Shown piece after piece: positions 58,598 to 64,000 of a DNA stretch of 64,000 bases. Each line of letters opens with the position of its first letter. Position 1 is the first letter of the stretch. A program made the translations under genes and the position numbers. Source of the stretch: Lentzea atacamensis (GTDB taxonomy: Bacteria; Actinomycetota; Actinomycetes; Mycobacteriales; Pseudonocardiaceae); NCBI RefSeq assembly GCF_003269295.1, contig NZ_QLTT01000016.1:39983-103982 (forward strand). Reading direction: 5' to 3'. Below the pieces are notes generated by a model. That model was not told the origin of the DNA. It made no database searches and saw only the letters and a program-made list of their open reading frames with translations.

Positions 58598-59941
58598 ATG
58601 GACCGCCAGCAGGAGTTCGTGCTCCGCACGCTCGAGGAACGCGACATCCGGTTCGTCCGGCTCTGGTTCACCGACGTCCTGGGCTTCTTGAAGTCCGTGG
58701 CGGTCGCACCGGCCGAGCTCGAGGGCGCCTTCAGCGAGGGCATCGGGTTCGACGGCTCCGCGATCGAGGGCTTCGCCCGCGTCTACGAATCGGACATGGT
58801 CGCGAAGCCGGACCCCGCCACGTTCCAGGTGCTGCCCTGGCAGACGCCCGAGGGCACCAACTACTCGGCGCGCATGTTCTGCGACATCACCATGCCGGAC
58901 GGCTCCCCGTCGTGGGCCGACCCGCGCCACGTGCTGCGCAGGACCCTGTCGAAGGCGAGCGAGGCGGGCTTCACCTGCTACGTGCACCCGGAGATCGAGT
59001 TCTTCCTGCTCAAGGACCTGCCGGGCGACGGCAGCGAGCCGATCCCCGCGGACAACGGCGGCTTCTTCGACCAGACGTCGCACGAGACCGCCACGCACTT
59101 CCGCCGCCACGCCATCGAGGCGCTGGAGGCGATGGGCATCTCCGTCGAGTTCAGCCACCACGAGGGCGCGCCCGGCCAGCAGGAGATCGACCTGCGCTAC
59201 GCCGACGCGCTGACCATGGCGGACAACGTCATGACGTTCCGCTACGTGGTGAAGGAGGTCGCGATCACGCAGGGCGTGCGCGCCTCGTTCATGCCGAAGC
59301 CCTTCTCGGACCAGCCGGGGTCGGGCATGCACACGCACATCTCGTTGTTCGAGGGCGACCGCAACGCCTTCTACGACGAGGAAGACCCGTACCAGCTCAG
59401 CGACATCGGCAAGATGTTCGTCGCGGGTGTGCTGAAGCACGCCCGTGAGATCTCCGGTGTGACCAACCAGTGGGTGAACTCGTACAAGCGCCTCATCGTC
59501 GGCGGCGAGGCCCCCACGGCCGTGTGCTGGGGTCACGCGAACCGCTCGGCACTGGTTCGTGTACCGATGTACTCGCCGGGCAAGTCGTCGTCGCGCCGCG
59601 TCGAGATCCGCTCGCTGGACTCCGCGTGCAACCCGTACCTCGCCTACTCCGTGATCCTGGCCGCCGGCCTCAAGGGCATCGAGAAGGGCTACGAACTGCC
59701 GCCGCCCGCCGAGGACGACGTGTGGTCGCTGACCGACCGCGAACGTCGTGCCGCCGGGTACGCGAACCTGCCGCAGAACCTCGGCGAGGCCCTCACCGAG
59801 ATGGAGAACTCGGAGCTGCTCCCCGAAGCGCTGGGTGAGCACGTCTACGACTTCTTCCTGCGCAACAAGCGGACGGAGTGGGACGCGTACCGTCGAAGCG
59901 TCACCCCGTACGAGTTGCGCACTCTTCTTCCCGTGCTGTGA
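58598..59941 (+). CDS. glnA: Glutamine synthetase, GlnA2-type
   Basis: A 447-residue type I glutamine synthetase (glutamate + NH3 + ATP to glutamine). Signatures: FTDVLGFLKSVAVAPAELEG, SIEGFARV-like IEGFARVYESD, FFLLKDL, EGAPGQQEIDLRY, KPFSDQPGSGMHTHISL, and the C-terminal RVEIRSLDSACNPYLA. The usual adenylylation segment NLYDLPPEE is replaced by EKGYELPPPAEDD, so it is probably not regulated by adenylylation, as with mycobacterial GlnA2 (446 residues). ATG 58598 is fixed by length and promoter; 78 upstream codons are a shadow. Confidence 0.93.
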   Translation: MDRQQEFVLRTLEERDIRFVRLWFTDVLGFLKSVAVAPAELEGAFSEGIGFDGSAIEGFARVYESDMVAKPDPATFQVLPWQTPEGTNYSARMFCDITMPDGSPSWADPRHVLRRTLSKASEAGFTCYVHPEIEFFLLKDLPGDGSEPIPADNGGFFDQTSHETATHFRRHAIEALEAMGISVEFSHHEGAPGQQEIDLRYADALTMADNVMTFRYVVKEVAITQGVRASFMPKPFSDQPGSGMHTHISLFEGDRNAFYDEEDPYQLSDIGKMFVAGVLKHAREISGVTNQWVNSYKRLIVGGEAPTAVCWGHANRSALVRVPMYSPGKSSSRRVEIRSLDSACNPYLAYSVILAAGLKGIEKGYELPPPAEDDVWSLTDRERRAAGYANLPQNLGEALTEMENSELLPEALGEHVYDFFLRNKRTEWDAYRRSVTPYELRTLLPVL

Positions 59942-59947
59942 GGCCGA

Positions 59948-59953
59948 TACGTT
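59948..59953 (+). promoter_or_regulatory. -10 box (TACGTT) of the glycosyltransferase-methyltransferase gene
   Basis: TACGTT ends 7 bases before GTG 59961, between the glnA stop and this gene. It shows the gene can be transcribed apart from glnA. Confidence 0.6.
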
Positions 59954-59960
59954 GCTCTCC

Positions 59961-62900
59961 GTGACAGAGGTACCCGAGTTCCAGCCGGCGATCTGCGCGT
60001 GCACGGTCGCCACGGCGGCGGAGCTGCCCGCGGTCAAGGTCCTGTCCAGCTCGTTCCTCGCGGAGCACCCCGAGGGCCGGTTCGTCGCGCTGGTCGTGGA
60101 CGCGCAACCGGAGCACGCAGGACCGGGGCTGATCACGCCAGCGGAGATCGGCGTGCCCGAGACCGAGCTGCACGTGCTCGCGACCTCGATGGAGGCCGAC
60201 GCGCTGAAGGCCGCGATGCTGCCGCGGCTGCTGGAGGCGTTGCTGTCGCAGGGCATGCCCGTGCTGTACCTCGACCCGTGGGTGCAGGTGTTCGGCTCGC
60301 TCACGAAGCTCGTGCTGGAGGCGTTGCGCAACGCCCCGGTCGCGCTGTTGCCGCGCACGTTGCGCCCGCTGCCGTCGGACGGCCTCCAGCCGGGGCCCGC
60401 CGAGCTGCACGACCTGGGCGCGTTCGACCCCGGCTTCATCGCGGTCGGTCAGGGCTCCGAGCCCTACCTGGGCTCGCTCGACATGCCGGCGATCGTGCCG
60501 CACCACGTGGTGCGTGACGCACGGGTCGGGGTGTCGGTGTGGAACGTCGCGGACCGGCCGTTGCACCGCACCGAGTCGGGCTCGCTGGCCGTCGTCGGGC
60601 AAGACCTGCTGACCGTGCACTTCCGCGGGTTCGACCCGCGGCGGCCGTGGCTGCTGTCCGCCGACTTCGCCGACCGTCCCCGTGTGCTGCTCTCCGAGCA
60701 CCAGGAGGTCGCCGAGCTGTGCACGGCGTACCGCGCCGAGCTGGTGCGTTGCGGCTGGACCGTGCAGCCGGTGCCGTACCGGTTCGGTTCGCTGATCGAC
60801 GGGACGCAGATCCCGTCCGAGCTCCGTGCCGACTACCGGGCCGCCTCGCCGACGCCGCCGCCAGCTTTCGGTGAAGACGGTGGTGGTGGGTTCCTCACCT
60901 GGGCGTGCGAGCAGACCGCGAGCGGTGGAACGCGTTGGGCTGATGCGGTGTGGCGTGCTGACACGTCGCTGCAGCAGCAGTTCCCGGCGCCGTTCGGTGC
61001 GGATGCCGATGCCTGGCGCGAGTGGTGCGCCGGGGTCGGGGTGGCTTCCGGGCGGTTGCCCGTACCGGCCGTGCCGCAGCCTCGTTCGGAAGGGCCGGCG
61101 CTGCTGGACCAGCTCGGCGTGTCCGTCGTCGGTTCGGGGCCGTTGTCGCAGCTGATGCTCGCGGCGGCGCGCGCGTCCGGGCTGCCGGTGTCGACTTCCG
61201 CCGGCTATCCCGTCGTGATGCGGACCTCGCCCGACGACGAGGTGCCCGCCGGGCGGTTCGTGGTCGAGGTCGCGCTGGACGCAACCTCCGCGGACGACCG
61301 CACGGGCGTGAACGAGCTCTGGCTGTCGTCGGATTTATCGCGTGCTGCCGCCGAACGCATCGGCGGACCCATCGTTCGTGTGGTGCCTGTGCCGGTGCAC
61401 GACGTTGGCGCGCGTGAGCACACGGCCGGCGACGTGGTGGTGTTCGCGGCGATCGCGGACCACTCTCTCGACCGGCCCGGCAACGTGCTGGGCGCGGTGT
61501 CGGCGTTCTTGAGCGCGTTCCCCGATCGCACCGACGTCGAGCTGCGGATCGCGGTGTCCGGGGCGTTCGAGCACCCGGAGGCGGCCGAGCGGCTGCGCCT
61601 GGCCACGGCTTCCGACCCGCGGATTTCGCTGGTCGAGGACGTCGACGTGTGTCTGGACGCCGACGCTGTCGTGTCGCTGCACCGCGGTGGGGCGGACGAC
61701 GCGATCGCGTTGCGCCTGGCCAACCTGGCCGTGCGGGGGATTCCGATCGTGGCGTCGGACCACGGCGCCGTCGCCGAGCTGTTCGGCAAGACAGCGGTTC
61801 TCGTGCCGTGTCACCAAGGTGCCGAGCCCGATGTGCAGGCGGCTGCGAAGCTGCTCCACTCGCTGGCCGACGACCTGGCGACCGCGGAGGCGCTGGGTGC
61901 GGCCGCACGCGAGCACGTGCTGTCGGTGCGGTCGGTCCCGCGGGTGGCCGAGCTGCTCCGCGAACGCGTCGAGCACGCGTACCGGGGATGGCGGGCGCGC
62001 CGGCCGAAGCCGAAGCCCGAGGTCGACCCGATGCTCGCGCTGCAGTCGGCGAAGCACGCGTTACTGCGCCAGCCCAACGTGGACACCGCTCACCGGACGC
62101 CGATGGCACCCGCGTTGCGCAAGGTCGTGTTGCGCGCGTTGGACCACTACGACAACCACATGCGCCAGGTGTTGCACACCCTGATCGACGGGGTGGAGCG
62201 TACGGTGTCCGAGCTGGTCGACCGGCAGGACGCGCTGAAGGCAGGGGTCGGCGCGGGCGAGCTGGAGCTGCTGCGCGCCGAGGTCGAGCAGGTCGCGGAA
62301 CGGCAGTCGCACTTCGGCGACCAGCTGGTCGGTGTCGACGACGGGGTCGTGCGCGTGCGCGCGGACATGGCCGGTCAGGGCCGCCGGTTGCGGGACATCG
62401 AGGACGCGGTCGTCGCCGAGGCGGCCAAGCGCGCGAAGTCGAACGACGTCCTGGCGGAGCGGATCGACAAGCTGACCGTGGCGCTGGATCGCACGCTGGA
62501 CCGGATCGACACCTTGGAATCCAAGGTCGTCGAGGTCTTCCGCGAGCGCGACTCGCGGCTGGACGCCGCCATCCGGGCGGCTCATCACGCGCAGCAGACC
62601 GCGGACGCCCTGCGGCGCGTGGTGGTTCGCCAGCACGAGGCTGCCGGGGACGCGCCCGAGGTGCGTTCGTCGCTGGTTTTGTGCGACGCGGGCATGATGC
62701 GACTGCCCTCCGACGACGCGTTCATGCTTCCGCTGTTGTCGTCCAACGGTGTGTGGGAGCCGGACCTCGCGGAACTGCTCGACTCGGTGCTCGAGCCGGA
62801 CGGCATCTTCGTCGATGTCGGTGCGTACGTCGGGTACCACTCGATCCGCGTGTTGTCGCGGATGGGCCTGATGGGCGCCGTTGTCGCCGTTGAGCCCGAT

Positions 62901-63491
62901 GCGTCGGCGGCTGCTCTGCTGAGGCACAACGTCTCGGCGAACCTGCCTGCCGCCGTGGCCTCGCGGTTGACCGTGATCGAGGGCGCCGCGTGGGAGAGCC
63001 CCGGTGAGCTGGCCGCGTCGCCGACGCTGACCGGTGGTGTGTCGGTGTCGCCGCTGCCCGCTGATGCGTCCGCGGATGTCGCTCGGGTGCGGGCGGTGCG
63101 CCTGGACAAGGAGCTCGAAGAGATCTCCTTGGTTCAGGGCATGAAGCTCTCGGTCGTGCGGGTGGACACGCCAGGGCGAGGTCATCGTGCGCTCGCCGGC
63201 CTGGTCCGGTTGTTGCGGCGCGACCGGCCGCACGTGTTCCTGGAGTTCTCGGCGACGTCGACCTCCGAGTTCGGTGACGATCCGGTGACGGTCCTGAAGG
63301 AGTTCGGCGTCTGGGGCTACGACCTGGTGCCGCTGGCCACCCGCCAGGTGGCCGCACCGGACCAGATCGTGCGGGCGATGGAGGGTCTGCGTTCCATCAC
63401 CCTGTGGCTCCGGCCGCGTCCGGTTGGCGCCAAGCCGGCTGCTCCGACCCCGTCCGTGCCGATCAAGCAGCCCGCTGACCAGGCGATTTGA
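59961..63491 (+). CDS. Glycosyltransferase / coiled-coil / FkbM-type methyltransferase fusion
   Basis: A 1176-residue protein without signal peptide or membrane helices. Residues 1-330 resemble GT-A-type enzymes (ICACTVATAAELPAVKVLSS, VLYLDPWVQVFGSLTKL near 100-116); the usual DPD/DxD is DPW, so metal binding may be lost. Residues about 360-690 resemble a GT-B glycosyltransferase, with GIPIVASDHGAVAELFGKTA near 592-611. About 700-895 is a charged coiled coil (LRAEVEQVAERQSHFGDQLV). The rest is an FkbM-type SAM methyltransferase with FVDVGAYVGYHSIRVLSRMG near 950-969. Such proteins modify surface glycans; the substrate is unknown. GTG 59961 is chosen from the promoter; the frame before it is a glnA shadow. 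Confidence 0.7.
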   Translation: MTEVPEFQPAICACTVATAAELPAVKVLSSSFLAEHPEGRFVALVVDAQPEHAGPGLITPAEIGVPETELHVLATSMEADALKAAMLPRLLEALLSQGMPVLYLDPWVQVFGSLTKLVLEALRNAPVALLPRTLRPLPSDGLQPGPAELHDLGAFDPGFIAVGQGSEPYLGSLDMPAIVPHHVVRDARVGVSVWNVADRPLHRTESGSLAVVGQDLLTVHFRGFDPRRPWLLSADFADRPRVLLSEHQEVAELCTAYRAELVRCGWTVQPVPYRFGSLIDGTQIPSELRADYRAASPTPPPAFGEDGGGGFLTWACEQTASGGTRWADAVWRADTSLQQQFPAPFGADADAWREWCAGVGVASGRLPVPAVPQPRSEGPALLDQLGVSVVGSGPLSQLMLAAARASGLPVSTSAGYPVVMRTSPDDEVPAGRFVVEVALDATSADDRTGVNELWLSSDLSRAAAERIGGPIVRVVPVPVHDVGAREHTAGDVVVFAAIADHSLDRPGNVLGAVSAFLSAFPDRTDVELRIAVSGAFEHPEAAERLRLATASDPRISLVEDVDVCLDADAVVSLHRGGADDAIALRLANLAVRGIPIVASDHGAVAELFGKTAVLVPCHQGAEPDVQAAAKLLHSLADDLATAEALGAAAREHVLSVRSVPRVAELLRERVEHAYRGWRARRPKPKPEVDPMLALQSAKHALLRQPNVDTAHRTPMAPALRKVVLRALDHYDNHMRQVLHTLIDGVERTVSELVDRQDALKAGVGAGELELLRAEVEQVAERQSHFGDQLVGVDDGVVRVRADMAGQGRRLRDIEDAVVAEAAKRAKSNDVLAERIDKLTVALDRTLDRIDTLESKVVEVFRERDSRLDAAIRAAHHAQQTADALRRVVVRQHEAAGDAPEVRSSLVLCDAGMMRLPSDDAFMLPLLSSNGVWEPDLAELLDSVLEPDGIFVDVGAYVGYHSIRVLSRMGLMGAVVAVEPDASAAALLRHNVSANLPAAVASRLTVIEGAAWESPGELAASPTLTGGVSVSPLPADASADVARVRAVRLDKELEEISLVQGMKLSVVRVDTPGRGHRALAGLVRLLRRDRPHVFLEFSATSTSEFGDDPVTVLKEFGVWGYDLVPLATRQVAAPDQIVRAMEGLRSITLWLRPRPVGAKPAAPTPSVPIKQPADQAI

Positions 63492-63552
63492 CTTTGAACC
63501 TCCCGCTGAGTAACTTTCTTCGAGTCGCAAGCGAGACCCCCGGAACGAGCGG

Positions 63553-63581
63553 TTGACACCGCGGATCGGGCCGGGTAAAGT
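63553..63581 (+). promoter_or_regulatory. rrn promoter P1
   Basis: TTGACA (63553-63558), 17-base spacer, TAAAGT (63576-63581). Confidence 0.8.
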
Positions 63582-63653
63582 ATCGCGGCGTCAAACCCCC
63601 CAGAAGTGAATGAACGGCCTAACGTGCTGTCCGGGATCCGAAAAGACCCCGAT

Positions 63654-63683
63654 TTGACACCGGAAAAGCCTCTCAGATAACTT
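63654..63683 (+). promoter_or_regulatory. rrn promoter P2
   Basis: TTGACA (63654-63659), 18-base spacer, TAACTT (63678-63683); GATAAC two bases earlier is the alternative -10. Confidence 0.75.
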
Positions 63684-63750
63684 CTGAACCAAGCCAAAAA
63701 CTGAATGCGAAGCGAGTTTGCGCCGAGCAGAGAAGCCCGAAACGGCCGAT

Positions 63751-63780
63751 TTGACAAGCGAAAAACGAACGAGCTAAGCT
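63751..63780 (+). promoter_or_regulatory. rrn promoter P3
   Basis: TTGACA (63751-63756), 18-base spacer, TAAGCT (63775-63780). Confidence 0.8.
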
Positions 63781-63837
63781 TTCAACACAAGCCCCGAGAG
63801 AAACTCTCCGGAAACGGAGAATGGAACCGGTGAGCGC

Positions 63838-63866
63838 GTGTTCTTTGAGAACTCAACAGCGTGCCG
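63838..63866 (+). promoter_or_regulatory. rRNA antitermination/processing box
   Basis: GTGTTCTTTGAGAACTCAAC matches the conserved leader element of actinobacterial rRNA operons that includes the boxA-type antitermination site. Confidence 0.7.
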
Positions 63867-63967
63867 AAACACAGCCAGTAATATGAATACTCCTCGTCAG
63901 GAGTGTTCCTTTGAGTAGTTTTACCAGATTGCCAGACATATTCCGTCTGGAGCGATCAACACAATCC

Positions 63968-64000
63968 TTATTGGAGAGTTTGATCCTGGCTCAGGACGAA
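63968..64000 (+). rRNA. 16S ribosomal RNA, 5' end (partial)
   Basis: The window ends in TTGGAGAGTTTGATCCTGGC, the conserved 16S start (27F primer site), followed by TCAGGACGAA. The mature 5' end is estimated to within a few bases. Confidence 0.95.

Larger units (their letters stand above)
63492..63967 (+). promoter_or_regulatory. rRNA operon leader region
   Basis: The 476-base stretch between the fusion gene and 16S rRNA holds no gene. It contains three promoters (listed separately), two small hairpins (GAGAG-AAA-CTCTC and CTCCG-GAAA-CGGAG, 63797-63820), the box at 63838-63866 and hairpins at about 63886-63909 and 63932-63950 just before the 16S start. Confidence 0.8.

Noticed and set aside
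62061..63530. 489-codon minus-strand open frame opposite the FkbM fusion gene
   Set aside because: No domain or ribosome site, and the composition is typical of an antisense shadow.

Overview
The window looks like a chromosome segment of a high-GC actinobacterium, most likely a member of Pseudonocardiaceae (Lentzea, Saccharothrix or Actinosynnema-like). This is inferred from very high GC, from lysX, lprG-MFS, Hip1/CaeA-like and F420-related genes shared with mycobacteria, from many Scr1/XRE-TPR regulators, and from actinobacterial -10 boxes sitting 6-7 bases before start codons (apparently leaderless mRNAs). The genus cannot be fixed from the sequence alone.

Layout. (1) 1-6828, minus strand: a tightly overlapping Tad/Flp pilus operon. 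It encodes a prepilin peptidase, a small membrane protein, a lipoprotein, a PKD-like secreted protein, a SAF/CpaB-like protein, a CpaE/TadZ-like protein, TadA, TadB, TadC and the start of a small pilin-like gene cut by the window edge. (2) About 6900-24790: an accessory region dense in DNA-binding regulators: HTH-NB-ARC-TPR, four XRE or XRE-TPR proteins, a Scr1-type regulator and an AbrB-like protein. They are interleaved with small enzyme cassettes: a cytokinin-dehydrogenase-like oxidase, a formyl-THF cyclo-ligase-like protein, a HAD phosphatase, a beta-helix acyltransferase with an acyl-CoA-dehydrogenase-like protein, and a Nudix hydrolase. A tyrosine integrase operon pointing away from tRNA-Leu(GAG) closes the region, so the tRNA is a probable insertion site. 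A zinc-finger/XRE-TPR divergent module is duplicated inside it (12 kb and 15 kb), one copy of the zinc-finger gene being reduced to 29 codons. (3) 25.1-29.8 kb: core genes RNase H/phosphatase, FMN reductase, RNase P RNA, subtilase and threonine synthase. (4) 29.9-38.3 kb: an operon with the layout of a Gram-positive type IV secretion core: VirB2-like, VirB3/PrgI-like, VirB4, VirB6/TrbL-like, VirB8-like and a VirB1-like SLT-NlpC/P60 hydrolase, plus two small proteins. No relaxase or VirD4 is visible here. (5) 38.3-59.9 kb: housekeeping genes: RNB nuclease, F420-dependent NADP reductase, prolyl aminopeptidase, ECM4-type GST, panB, lysX, a NarL-type two-component system, nadE, two Hip1/CaeA-like secreted peptidases, the lprG-MFS lipid-export pair and a GlnA2-type glutamine synthetase. 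Several of these (RNase H/phosphatase, panB, Hip1 paralogues, glnA2) are clustered in mycobacteria as well. (6) 59.96-63.5 kb: a 1176-residue protein joining two glycosyltransferase-like parts, a coiled coil and an FkbM methyltransferase. (7) 63.5-64 kb: an rRNA operon leader with three promoters, an antitermination-like box and the first bases of 16S rRNA.

How the parts fit. The Tad operon assembles a surface pilus. The T4SS-like operon should build a second envelope-spanning machine whose substrate is unknown. The 7-25 kb island is regulator-rich and probably horizontally acquired. The right half carries envelope, lipid, cofactor and nitrogen genes next to the rRNA operon. All functional calls rest on motif reading and recalled family knowledge; no database search was run.
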